Below, one piece after another: positions 46,601 to 57,466 of a DNA stretch of 64,000 nt. The translations under genes were made by a program, and so were the position numbers. A model generated the notes under the pieces. That model was not told the origin of the DNA, searched no databases, and saw nothing but the letters and a program-made list of their open reading frames with translations. Position 1 is the first letter of the stretch. Every line of letters begins with the position of its first letter. Source of the stretch: Neurospora tetraspora (lineage: Eukaryota > Ascomycota > Sordariomycetes > Sordariales > Sordariaceae); contig NW_026944386.1 of the NCBI RefSeq assembly GCF_033439725.1, positions 3,844,001-3,908,000 on the forward strand, given 5' to 3'.

Positions 46601-47555
46601 ACTACCGCATTGTGGCGAGCACATTTCACAGCCCGTTTTGTCGGCTTGGTTTAGCGGCGAGCCACGCTTCTGGGGTAGGACGGCTAAAGTATGGGGTGTG
46701 TTGCCATCCCTTTCGGTTGGATCAATAAGCGTGGCGGCGCGGCCCCTCCTCAGCCTTACGGAAAGTGAGCCGAACCGAGCATCAGTGCCGTCGGTCAGCA
46801 CAAGTACTGACGGTATTCCCTTCCTAGTTGCCCAAGACAGATGCCGGATTCCTCGTGGCCAACCCCTTGAACCCATTGCTGACAGTTTATGGCCGAATTT
46901 TGTGGTCACTCGACAAGTGTCGTGCAGGGCTGCTGTCAGACGAGATAGGTATCGCACCATTCATCAAGAGAGAGAAGCCTGAAACTTGACACACGCCGCA
47001 CAAATCATGTTGCCCGCAGGCCAGCATTAGGGAGAGGCTTCAACGAAGCCTGCATCAAGGGCCATCCTACACCATGATGAATGAGTTCTTCACATTGCCG
47101 AAACCTGTTCGTTTCCATTCACCCTTCTCAACTTCCAAACCTCGGGGCGGCGTCTAGTTACCGCGCCGACAAGGTGGAGGGTCGAACTCAGGTTCGGGAC
47201 TTTGTCGACTTTGAGCATTTCGCTGGCGTGGCCACTTCACTTCACTTCACGTCTTTGTGGTTGCGATGACACTATCTGAGGCGGAATCAAGTCAAGGTTT
47301 CCTTCCAGCTTCGTTGCTGAAGTTCAGCAACATCAGAATGCCTTGGCGACACGCACCGAGGACACTAGCTCATGCCGCGAGTCCTTCACGATGCCTGTCC
47401 GTTCAAACCTCTTCAAGGTTTATAGGGCACATTGGGATCATGGTAGTGCCGTTTGGTTACCTGGCTGTTCTTTCTGTTCTCACAATTCCTCTTGTGCCGC
47501 TAGTAGTTAACCTTTCTCCAGTCCAGTGTCCGGTTACTTCCACCCAGGCTCTCAT
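43660..47555. other. Gene-poor region A
   Basis: Nearly 4 kb upstream of Bud6 without a gene I can support. Many overlapping frames of 60-160 codons occur on both strands, but none has domain motifs, splice signals joining to neighbours or clear codon bias. Composition is normal, so this is not a RIP island. Long leaders, noncoding RNAs or spliced small genes could be hidden. Confidence 0.5.
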
Positions 47556-47831
47556 TCAACGGGTAGAGTAAGATGACCCCCTATATCCAGTCCTCTCTGC
47601 AGGTCCCAACCTCCTCACAAACCCTCTTCCCTCCACATAAACCCACCCATCCCGAAAACACTGGGGACACATCTCGTCGAAGCTGTTGAGCACTTGTCCA
47701 TACGCGTCCACGAAAAAGGGAGCTTGTTGGTATTGGGAGGGGTGGCAATTATAGTCGCAGAGGAGGACGAAGCCCGGGCCGAATTCACACCCGCAGGCGA
47801 AGACACCGGGGTAGGGGAAGTAGAAACACAT
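47556..47831 (-). CDS. Small cysteine-rich protein (91 aa), unknown
   Basis: An ATG at 47831 opens 91 codons with seven cysteines and many aromatic residues: MCFYFPYPGVFACGCEFGPG, then LLCDYNCH and MCPQCF. The Cys pairs CGC, CDYNC and CPQC could bind zinc; there is no signal peptide. The last third is Arg/Gly-rich (EGRGFVRRLG). A TATATATAAA stretch is only about ten bases before the ATG, so the transcription start must be elsewhere. I do not recognise a named family. It is the only frame in this gene-poor region with non-random residue patterning, and it could still be chance. Confidence 0.4.
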   Translation of the reverse strand: MCFYFPYPGVFACGCEFGPGFVLLCDYNCHPSQYQQAPFFVDAYGQVLNSFDEMCPQCFRDGWVYVEGRGFVRRLGPAERTGYRGSSYSTR

Positions 47832-48149
47832 TTTTTATATATAGTATCTTGGAAGGAGGAGTTTATACTAGGGGTTATATTTGGGGGGTACGCTTAGATT
47901 AGTTGTATGGCTGTGGCTGTGGTTCTTGCTGGGTGATGGAGTTACTCGGACGTCTGATGAAGCTTGACGTGCAAGATTGAGGGTTCTCTACTCGAATCTG
48001 GTCTCGAAGGAAGTGGTTGGTCATGCTGGTAGGTAGTATGCAATCAGTTTCTGTCGACAGACAGGTGCCCTTACCATGAACACTGGAGAGTCGCGCATCT
48101 AAACACTCAATCTGTTTCCACGGCCAGTGGTTCAACAGTCGATCACAAG

Positions 48150-48665
48150 CTGCTTGTGAGCGTCTAAGGCTCGCAAGGCGGTGGTTACTCATGAGACGGT
48201 CGTTCACACGGCTGCCCCTGGGCAAGAGGCAACAAAGGTTTTCGACGTTGGTCCGCCTTACCTCTAGAAGGCGAGACCGCTGTGGGAAGTATACGTATTC
48301 CGTCATTTGTTCCCCGTCCGGCGTCCCGTCCCAAACGCAATCAGAGGCGTTGGCTCTAGATACCTATCGCGCGGCGGGCTATATGAGGCTTGATTGGATC
48401 CATTGCTGTTCCCTTTTTGCTATTGCTGTTTCCTAAGCGTTCCTCATAATTGGTGCGGCTACGGTCAGTCGATTTGTCTTGCTTTCCACAATCGGCGGTC
48501 AAGGGGTCAAACGATTGATCAGAAGGTGATCGTAGGTAGGCGTCTAATACTCGTAGAACGGTATATCACACGGTTGGGGAAGAGGTAACAAAGGCCTTTA
48601 ACACTAGTCCGCTCTGGAAGGCGAAAAGCTGTAGGAATTGCCCCGTATTGCGGTAGCGCTATTCT
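48150..48665 (+). repeat. Pair of diverged ~130-bp direct repeats
   Basis: The segment at about 48160-48300 and that at about 48510-48660 share ordered blocks: GCGTCTAA, then CACACGGxTG, GGGxAAGAGGxAACAAAGG, GTCCGC and TCTxGAAGGCGA. Many differences are transitions. They may be old copies of a short interspersed element or a tandem duplication. They have no coding features. Confidence 0.55.
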
Positions 48666-49551
48666 TCACTCTTCGAGTTTTTCGGCATCGTAGGATGGCG
48701 TGCACATGCCTGGTAGCTCCGTGGTCTGTTCGCTTCCAACAGATACATACACCGAGTCACTGGGCTTACTCTTCCTTCCTTCCTTCCCCCCTTACGCGCT
48801 GAATTAACGGGGGGGAAGGCGAGGTTGGCGTCGCTGATATCTTAATCCACAAGTCCATGGCCGTTAAGAGATATTGATCCGAGACGTCATAACCATATGT
48901 TGTTTTTTTTCGAAGGCGACTATACGAGCCAACTGGAACGAACAATGTTCAACTTCAAGTCTGCAGCTGTCGTGGGTACTTAACCGGACATGTAATTTCA
49001 AGTCGCAGAGCAGAAGAAAATATCCCTCTTTCTGACCCAGATCATCCAACTCAGGCTAAGTAAGGCCGGATGTCAGAGCATACGTCGTTATCTGAACTTG
49101 TGTGAGGTCTAACGCTCCATGAACGATAATTTCTTCTCCGATATCTCGTACCCAACGCAGGCATCAAAACTCCCGTCTACGCTCACTATTACATTTACCA
49201 GGTTGCTTCATTAGGGTGTCCAAAATTCCAAACTCCAGATGTTATCATCCAGTTGTTGCTCCAGTTCCTACATCTGCTATCCGAAGCTATTGTCTTGCAT
49301 TTGCTATGTGAACATGGTACAATTGCTACATGTCCATCCAGGCGACGATCCATGTTGTTCATTTCAATCCTTCTTTTCCGTGAAGCTGACTTCAAGTTGT
49401 GTTGATGTTTTCGTGAAGCAACTTTGCACAAACACTTTACCGAACTCGGAGCAATAATTCTTTACACTTCAACCTGAGAACATATGGCAGGAAAAAAAAT
49501 ATTACCCCAAAAAAACTATATGGTGACAACGACATAAACAAGTGATAGGGG

Positions 49552-49554
<3 letters not shown>

Positions 49555-49588
<34 letters not shown>
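49555..49588 (+). repeat. Poly-A tract
   Basis: An uninterrupted run of more than 30 A residues lies beyond the 3' end of the tRNA-Asp gene. Its length is likely to be error-prone in any assembly. Confidence 0.8.
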
Positions 49589-49590
<2 letters not shown>

Positions 49591-49641
49591 GATATGGAGG
49601 GGAGAAGGAAACACAAGAAAAAACTCAGAAAAAAGATTGGT

Positions 49642-49737
49642 CTCTCCCGCCGGGAATTGAACCCGGGTCTCGAGCGAATCGAACCGATGATGTTCAAGCT
49701 TGACAAGCTCACATACTGACCACTATACTACGGAAGA
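49642..49737 (-). tRNA. tRNA-Asp (GTC) with a 24-nt intron
   Basis: On the minus strand the acceptor TCTTCCG pairs with CGGGAGA, and the discriminator base is G. The D arm (GTAT...GTAT with G-U pairs), anticodon loop TTGTCA-C and T arm CCGGGTTCAATTCCCGG are all standard. The anticodon stem TGAGC pairs with GCTCG only when 24 bases (49677-49700) are removed after position 37, the canonical site of nuclear tRNA introns. The anticodon GTC reads Asp codons GAC/GAU. A run of six T on the minus strand follows near 49631-49638 and would terminate Pol III. Confidence 0.88.
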
Positions 49738-49739
49738 TG

Positions 49740-52700
49740 TTACAGTTGTGAGGCAACTGTCGTAGTTTGGTTGTTGGCAGTCGGTCCGGGAAAGTGGGTT
49801 ATAAAGGCAGAAAATTTGACGTTTGGTGGGAAAAGAGGAGCAGCAAGTGGACAGACCATTGGGCAAGTGCAAGGACACCAGGGTGGAGTAAGTGAAGTGG
49901 TCCTGGCGCTGGCGAGGGTGCCCTTGCTTGGCGCAGTGGAGAGTGGTGATTGGTGCCTGGAGTTATCCACTTTTGACGACTTGTTGTGTCCTTGTGGAAG
50001 GAAAGAAGGAAGGATCATGACGAGAACAACTTCATTGGGACTGGGAAGGTTCGACTTTTATGCTTTAAGCCTGATTTGTTTGCGAGGAGGCACGATTTCC
50101 GGGTCATTGAGCGACAAAAACAGCGAATTCCCACCAACAACACAACTTGGTTTTCTTCCGATATCCTTCGCACGGGCACGCGCCTGCGCATGCGGCCGCC
50201 GCCCGCTTCCCCTCCTTACGCCTCACCTCAACACGTCTCCCGAAAACCCGGTATTCTCACCTAGAACATCGCCACTCCCTCGAAGCTTGAGAATGAAAAG
50301 GCAACGACCAGAACCCGGCTCTGCCCGGTAATGAGCATTGCCGTCATGTACAACCTCCACCGCCAACTTGGCGAGACATACATGACGTTGACGATTCAAA
50401 ATCATTGTCTTGAAACTGACAGTCAGCCGATGGAGGCCTTTCCCGAGAAAATGAACGGCTGAGGCGGAGGGTGAGCGTTAGGGAGTTTACGCGCCCGAAA
50501 TTTCCGTTGGGGACCCCATTGACTCATCTCGAATTCCTGGTTGACATGCCCGTTCACCACCTTCAACGCGCGGACCTCTCAGAATTCGAGGCTACAACCT
50601 CCGAGGCTCCTGCACCCTTTGCCTTGAGCGAGGCTTAGAGGCTGAACGATATTCCGATGCTCCGATGCACCACCGCACGCAGGAAAACTTGATCAGCATC
50701 CCAGGCTTCTTAGTCTGGAGCACGGCTGGCGTGACGATGCATCGTGTGTAAGGGGGTGGCTCATAGTCATCATGGACGACTTCCCCAAAGAGATCATGCA
50801 ACAGCCATGGCTCGAGAAGACGGGATTAACGCGAGCGAATGGACCTTTCCGCCAAGGAGGCGTGTGGTTATGGCTGTCAGTCTCATGATGCTTGCCCGTT
50901 GCTGACGGCACGGGTGGTTGGGCCTCGAGTGAAGGAATTCGTGGCAGGTATAGACAGGATTGGGGAGGGCGATTCAGGCGCTACAAGTCCATGGTTCCGC
51001 GTGTTGTTCACTCCCAACACACCAAAGAACGATCAGCGTCTCTATCGGGAGAGGAGGATCTGATTGTTCAGTGTTTGGTCGAATGCTTTGTCCGAAACAG
51101 GCAACGAACACAGCTGGTGGGACGATTCCTGTCTGTCGTGAAAGTGTGAGACAAGATCTTGGAGTCAGACAGCACGTCTGGTCGGGTCAGTGGTACCGTC
51201 AGGACTCCAAAAATGTGTCCGCGTAAGACCCAATACCTGCGGTGACCGCGTACGGATCACGATGCGGCGATCCGAACAACGCAAAGAGTTGGGAGACCGG
51301 GTTGAGAGCGGATGACAACATTCTGCTCGAGAGTCCTGTAATGGACAAGCAGGTCTTGACCAATGCCTAGCTGAACCCAACTGGACCTTCAGGTGGACGG
51401 AAAGTTTGTTAAGCGTATCCCCTTTTTTTTTCCGAACTGTTGTCGGCAACATCACAATGAAGAGCTCAACTCCAAGGCAACGGAGTACTCAGCCATTCTT
51501 CAACACGTTTCCCGCTTCCTTATTTCGCACAGCCTGTCAGGGTGAACTCGACCACAGACCGAGAGTTTTCGGTAAAGATGTTGCCATCGGGATCATGCCT
51601 TGCAACTTTACCAGAGACTTTGGCTGGAAAACAAGCCGGAAAGAGCAATGATCATGTATGAACTGGACGGATACGGATGTCCTGGCGTGCGTCTGTATCA
51701 GGCTTCCAAGTGTTGTTGCTGTTTGGTGCGTCCCGCTAGGAAGACAATGGCGCAATCGGATACTGTCTAGATGCTGTGCGACCCTGACGACCATAATCGT
51801 ATGCACCGTCGTATGACTTTTGGCTGTTTCACTGGCCGTCCCCTCGGATTGGTTGGTTCCCCTGTTCATGATTGTCCGTCCGGCTTTGCGCCGTCGAGCC
51901 TTGGCTCCATAGGCCGCCTGGCCGTGAGGGACCACTGGAGAGCGCATTCAGTTATGCAAATATAATGACAAACATTCTTGTTGGGGCTTCGTTGGAGATG
52001 TTTTCTAAGCGCTGGGCCATGTGGAAATCCAGGCAAACACGGTGTAATTTCAAGGTCGCATCCAGGATCTGGATATGCCTGTCTCATCTCTCCAACAGAT
52101 CGATGACGGGTTGATCTTAACCACATGGAGAATAAGATCAGAAGATTGAAGAAAAAAGAAAAGAGAGGAGGGCCATTGTTTGCACCAGTGACATGACACT
52201 TTCAGCTCCGCGGTGGACCATCTGTCCTGTCCTGACGGCAATGCAGCTCGGGATTGGATGTCCCTGGTGATGAGGCCGAATGAAGTCGTGCTTTCCATTG
52301 AAGGACAAATTGATCCGGGCGCGTGGGATGTGGGCCAGACCATCAAGGTGCAAGAGTTACACAGTCACGCAGTTCCGTGGAGTTGGCAGCTGCGACGGCT
52401 GCTGTCATCCACGGGAGGAAACAATGTTCCTGACGAATGACACGGGGGTATGCCCATGCGCAACGAAGACTCGGAGGCGGTATGCCGGTTTCATGGCTGG
52501 AACTGGAGCGGCTGAAAACATGAACGGTTGCGTTACCCGAACCCCAAAACGTTAAACCGTTACGTACCAGGTATGTCTGAGGCTCCCATTCCTGCTGTGA
52601 TGTCAGTGTTCCTCCGTGTTCCATTTTCATCAATACCATCACGCGTTGCAAACTCTGACTCCAAATGAATCCGGAGTAGGCGCTTTTCTGGATGAGTTTC

Positions 52701-53990
52701 ATTCACTGATTGGTATCAAAGACTGATCTTTCCCCGGATGACTGCACTTGCCATTGTACAATTCAGTTCTTGCGTATCATTCTACACTTTCACCCCTCAA
52801 TTCACGGGTGGGGAAATGATGATCAACTTCCATACTGGCAGTTCTGGGTCGTGATTCATGTCCTTGGTCATAGCGGGAAGCGTAAGGCCGTCTGCTCCTT
52901 CTCCGCTAGATGCTGCTGCCGAGTCCCTTCGTACCCGTCAGGTTCAAAACTTGGAAAGAGTGATGCTGGCATGACCATTGGCCAACTCTTCCGAGCTGCA
53001 ACTTGCCGTCCAGGTCCGCCGGGCTCACCGGATCTAACACACATGGTCATCTTTGGACTTGACATCCGACTGTCGTTAGTGGTATGCCACCGTCTTTGAA
53101 GATGCCTTTCCCAACCGCCTGTTGGTAGAGCTACTTCTCGACTCGAAGGAACGGTAGCTGCTGTACATGTTAACATATTCCATCAGACAGTGGGTCCCCC
53201 ATTACCGCTTTGGTCTCTACTGATGCTCAAGATTATCACGAAGATCACAACCCAGCTTGCTGGATCTTCACTCTCTCGTGTCCCAGAGTCTAGACTCCCA
53301 TGGACTTGAAGCTGTATTCCCACGGGGATGCGTGCTAGCGTGCCATCAATCTAGCTTGCACCCTCCCCGCGTCCGACGGCTCAGATCTCTAGATACTGGA
53401 CTCACACTGCTTCCCAAGAGAACCCAATTCCGACAATTATTTGGCTGAGATTTCACTACCCTGGATTCAATGGAAACCCCGATGAGGCTCCCTTCCCGTC
53501 ACTCTTCCCTGGTCAGAGCCACCTTCGTCACTGATGCATCTCTTACCGTGTAGTTCAGAACAGTGCTGAATCCAGATATGGACTGAACTTGGTATTCCTC
53601 CTGTCCGACATGTGGCAGCATTCGATAGTCAAAGGATCGTCATTCTTCTTTCCAGATTCTGAGTCACGATGTTGGTTGCCGTGGTCAAATTTCCAACAAA
53701 CTGATGGAGGCTCTGCGCCGCCTACTCCTTGATTTTCCCCATTTGGAGTCAAGAGTATGATCCCCTTGTCACATTCCCCGATCCACAACTTGAAGATTCT
53801 GGGTCCATTGGATCCCGATGAATCTCAGGTCGGATGCCGGACTTGGAAATGACGAGTGTCGATGAATCAACACGACAACAACACCAAGCCACGGCGGACA
53901 GGAGGAGGGAGAACCAGGAAGACCCAAGAACTTGGCCAAGTTTGATTGATAATGTCTTCAATCACAGCGTTTGGAATAAGGTCCGAAAGT
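49740..53990. other. Gene-poor region B upstream of the hydrophobin gene
   Basis: More than 4 kb without a supportable gene. The longest frame (49771-50331, plus) has no ATG at its start and no domain. Hydrophobin promoters in this group are known to be long and regulated by light, clock and development, so part of this region may be regulatory, but I can point to no specific element. Confidence 0.5.
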
Positions 53991-53991
53991 C

Positions 53992-53999
53992 TATATAAA
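53992..53999 (+). promoter_or_regulatory. TATA box of the hydrophobin gene
   Basis: TATATAAA lies 165-172 bases before the ATG at 54164, a plausible core promoter for a strongly transcribed gene. A CATCAG tandem (four units, about 54034-54056) lies in the resulting leader. Confidence 0.65.
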
Positions 54000-54163
54000 C
54001 CTCCTCTCTCGTCCACCTTGGAGTCTATAATCTCATCAGCATCAGCATCAGCATCTTCAGTCCACAGACAAGAAACAGCCTTTCAGCCTTCAAACCCGCC
54101 TTCCAAACCATCTTCAAAACCAAACCCCCCCAGCTTCTTCAAAAGCACCACCAACCAGTCAAA

Positions 54164-54583
54164 ATGCAGTTCTCCAGCGTCTTCACCCTCCTCACCATCG
54201 CCATGACCGCCGCCGCGGCTCCGGCCGAGGTCGTTGCCCGCACGACCATCACTCCCGGGTCCTGCACCATCCCCAACTACAAGCCCCACTGCTGCCAAAG
54301 CTTGTCCAGCACCGGCGGTGGAGTCCTCGGTGGCCTTCTCGGCCTCGACCTCAGCGCCGCGCTCGCCTGCGTTGTCGGTGTCATCGGTGGCCAATGCAAC
54401 GCCAGCGTCAAGTGCTGCAAGAGCGATGCTACCAACGTGAGTTTTTCTCCCCCAACCTCCACACCTCTACCTACAGATTCTACTAAGCACAGTTCGCCTT
54501 GCTAACCTTTGCCCTTCTTCTTCTTCTCCACACAGACCGGTAACGCCCTCGTCTTCATTAACGCGGCCAACTGCGCGTTATAA
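54164..54583 (+). CDS. eas: Class I hydrophobin, EAS (ccg-2) orthologue (106 aa)
   Basis: Exons 54164-54436 and 54536-54583 join in phase over a 99-bp GTGAGT..CAG intron. Residues 1-20 form the signal peptide (MQFSSVFTLLTIAMTAAAAP). The mature protein has the eight-Cys hydrophobin pattern: Cys, then a HCC pair after eight residues, a long Gly/Leu-rich loop, ACVVGVIGGQC, a KCC pair and a final NC. The long loop between the third and fourth Cys and the spacing make it class I. The text TIAMTAAAAPAEVV, DLSA, CVVGVIG.QC and INAANC is very close to Neurospora EAS as I know it, except for the loop. EAS self-assembles into rodlets that make conidia water-repellent. All eight Cys are present and the gene is intact. 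Confidence 0.95.
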
Positions 54584-55530
54584 GTCACACGGCAACAACG
54601 CAAAGTCTAGGCGATGCCGATCCAACGCTGCCAGTCCAGCAGCCCTTCTGCAGCAAGGAACCCCTTCTGTCGGACTGGCAGTAGCAGCAACACAAGCATG
54701 TCTAGACGAGGAAGCTGATGATCTTGGGTTTGGTTTCTATGGCTGGACCGAAAAGGCAAAAACGGCGGGTGGATGGCGGTGGACGGGGGAAAACGATAAT
54801 GAGTTGATGGATCGATGAGGGATGGATGATTTCTTTCCTTCCCTTTTGCAAGCCTCTTTCTGTTATGATCTGCTTTTCTTTTCATTTTCACACATAGCTA
54901 CCTATATATCACTCAGGCCTGGTGATTAATACACTCCTTTTTCTTACCCCTAAACATTTGGATTCGCTTGCTTCGTGGATGATGAGCTCTTTGAGTTCCT
55001 ACCGTGACAGCGCCTTGACGCAACTTGAAGCCAAATGGACCCAGCACCACAGATGCAAAAAAAAGGTGGCATGCACATTACGACAAACGTAGTCTCTTTG
55101 GGTTCGGGACCTGCGTGATGTTCATGTCGTGCTTCAACTTCAGGATCGGGTTAGTGTGTAGATCCCTTCCTTTCATGGAGACCACAGAATCCCGAGGCGT
55201 CGGGTCATTTATCGGAAGATAAACAGCCCCTGGGATTCTGGGCCTTGCAGATGGGTGTGGTGTGGTTTGTGTTCGGGTTTGTGGTGTTCGGGGATGCGGA
55301 TGGATGATTGCGGCAACCATTGCAGGCATTTAAAAAAAAAAAAATTCTGCCATTATTTCTGAGGAAAACTTGGATCAAAGAAAGAAGTTGGTCTACTGGC
55401 ACTTTTAGATTGTCAAAACGAAGAGTGGCCATCTTTGTGCGGTGGTGGTTCTCGAGTTCTGCAGATTTCTACATCCACACATATAAGACAAAGATGCTGC
55501 TCAGAACATCAACCAATGGCAGCTTGCGCT
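54584..55530. other. Intergenic, no gene seen
   Basis: The 3' region of the hydrophobin gene and the spacer to tRNA-Lys. Only short frames. Confidence 0.5.
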
Positions 55531-55603
55531 GCCCGGCTAGCTCAATCGGTAGAGCGTGAGACTCTTAATCTCAAGGTTGTGGGTTCGACCCCCACGTCGG
55601 GCT
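55531..55603 (+). tRNA. tRNA-Lys (CTT)
   Basis: A complete 73-nt cloverleaf without intron: acceptor GCCCGGC with GTCGGGC, D arm GCTC/GAGC, anticodon arm TGAGA-CTCTTAA-TCTCA with anticodon CTT, and T arm GTGGGTTCGACCCCCAC. A T-run at about 55637 ends the transcript. CTT decodes the Lys codon AAG, the favoured one in filamentous fungi. Confidence 0.95.
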
Positions 55604-56298
55604 CAATTCCCGATGTTCCTTGTAGGACAACATCATCTTTTTTTTGCATGTTTTGGTTTCATGCTTCGTTGTGTCTATTTCTTTGTGTTTTTTTTTTTTT
55701 TTTTTTTTTTGCTTGTGGTGACGAGGTTTTTGCACGATGACCTTTGTTTGATATGGGAGTGATTTTGGTGTTTTGATCGCTGCGAGAGGTATGCGGCTTG
55801 ATGTTCTGATAGCTGTTGTATTGTTTTGTTAAGCCGCTAACAATCCTATATGGTATCACTGCGCAAATCTGTTAGCTCAAACATCTTGCCGTTGTTTGTC
55901 CACTGAAACCACTGCAAGCTGGACTGGCACACTGGGCATTTCTCACGCACCTTCCGTGAGACATGACGGGCGCAATTTCTTCACTGAAGTTGTCATTGTC
56001 GCTCCTTCCTTGTGTCAACCTCATCAATCCAGCTGCCTGCGTTCACTCATCAATTGTTGGCCGATTTCTTTTTCCTTTTGGCGGAGATTGAACATTCTCC
56101 TGAACTTCACCAAAACTTTGGGATTTCCCACCTCCACCAATTGCGCCGCAACACTTGCACCAGAGGTCCAGAGCGCATCCTCAACGGACACATCCATCAC
56201 CGTGTTTCCCACAGTCTTGACAACTTCACCTCACATTTTCGCCGTCACTCTTCAAACCACCACCACCACCTCCCCCTCCGCCACGATCCCCCGCCACA
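55604..56298. other. Intergenic; poly-T tract
   Basis: A 23-T run lies at about 55689-55711. No gene seen. The right part is the leader of the GNAT-like gene, rich in CACC repeats just before its ATG. Confidence 0.5.
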
Positions 56299-57272
56299 AT
56301 GGCCATACACAGCCCCCTCCACACCAGTCGAATCAGCGACGTCCTCCTCCGCACCATCTACGCCTCCGACCAGGAAATGTACCCGGCCCCGTTGACCTAC
56401 GAGCGCCTGCAAAGCTGGAGAGACGCCTGTCCCGAGCTGTCAATCTGCTTCAGTGCCAGCGGTGATGACTCGGAACAACCGGTGGGCGTCATCATCGTGC
56501 TCCCTCTTGGGAAGAAGTACTGGGAGGATTTGTTGGTGGGCAAGATCAAGGAGGTGGATGTTGATGCTGGAGAGATGTTCGCGGGGAGAGAGCTGCAGCA
56601 GCTGCAGGCGCCTGTGGAGGTTGGGTTGCATGTGTTCCACATTGAACGCTTCGCTGCATGGGACGCCGAGGACGCCTTGAAGAAGACTGGTGCGCGGCCT
56701 GCAGCGGTGACAGTGCGAGGCTGTGAGGACGGCAAAATGCGATTTGCGGACATGGCATTGGAGGAGGTCCAGAGGAGGGTCGAGGCATCCAATGCTGAGG
56801 TGGGGGGGAGGAGGTGGGATGTTTTGGGATTCTCTGGTGAGTAACTCGAAAGCCATACGACTTTGATTTTGTCTTTGGTGTTGTGGCTGACGTGATGGTC
56901 CCTTGATGCGCAGCACTCACGGCAACGCCTGCGGGAAAGAAGACATTCGCGCGCCTGGGTTTTGTGCCCACGGGATATAAGGAGATCTTTCGCCTAGTTG
57001 AGACCTCATCGCCGCCGTCTCCGATGTCTAAGATGCACTTGGACGGCGACGATACAGGAGGTGCCCAGAACAACCCAGGTCCCCAGACGACAGTAATGAC
57101 CACCTACATTTACCCAGGCAAAGCCCACATGGGGGAGCTGAGCTCTGGTGTTATTTCAGAATCCGAGATGACTGTCAGATACAGTGCAACTTCTCCCGAA
57201 AAGAAGAGCAGAGTCTGGCGGCAATGCATGCAATTATCGTCTACCAGGGTCGATAGGTTCCTTCGTCGTTGA
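56299..57272 (+). CDS. GNAT-like acetyltransferase (298 aa)
   Basis: Exons 56299-56836 and 56914-57272 join over a 77-bp GTGAGT..CAG intron; the CDS is 897 nt. The order of elements fits a fungal GNAT protein: an N-terminal helical part (TIYASDQEMYPAPLTYERLQ), a strand PVGVIIVLPLGKKYWEDLL, the central strand VGLHVFHIERFAAWD where GNATs have LxxLxVxPxxR, and the late motif KKTFARLGFVPTGYKE, typical of the last strand (FYERLGF). The acetyl-CoA loop (Q/RxxGxG/A) is poorly matched, so activity is uncertain. No signal peptide. The substrate is unknown. The gene is intact. Confidence 0.72.
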
Positions 57273-57466
57273 TCCAATCACGTCGGTTACGTCCCACGAT
57301 GCGCTTCAGCAAAGCTCTCGCTCACCTCTGAACCCCCCACTCCTGGTAGGTGCCGACGCTACTTCAACTCTTTCACTCTGCTCATCCCGCGCTACATCAC
57401 CAGCCTTGTCCTCACACAGACTACTCAACCCCTTAAGCTACAACCTGGGGATTCAAACTCCTGGAA

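Noticed and set aside
49771-50331. A 186-codon frame near the tRNA-Asp gene
   Set aside because: It begins at a TTG, not an ATG, has no recognisable domain or splice context, and runs into low-complexity text.
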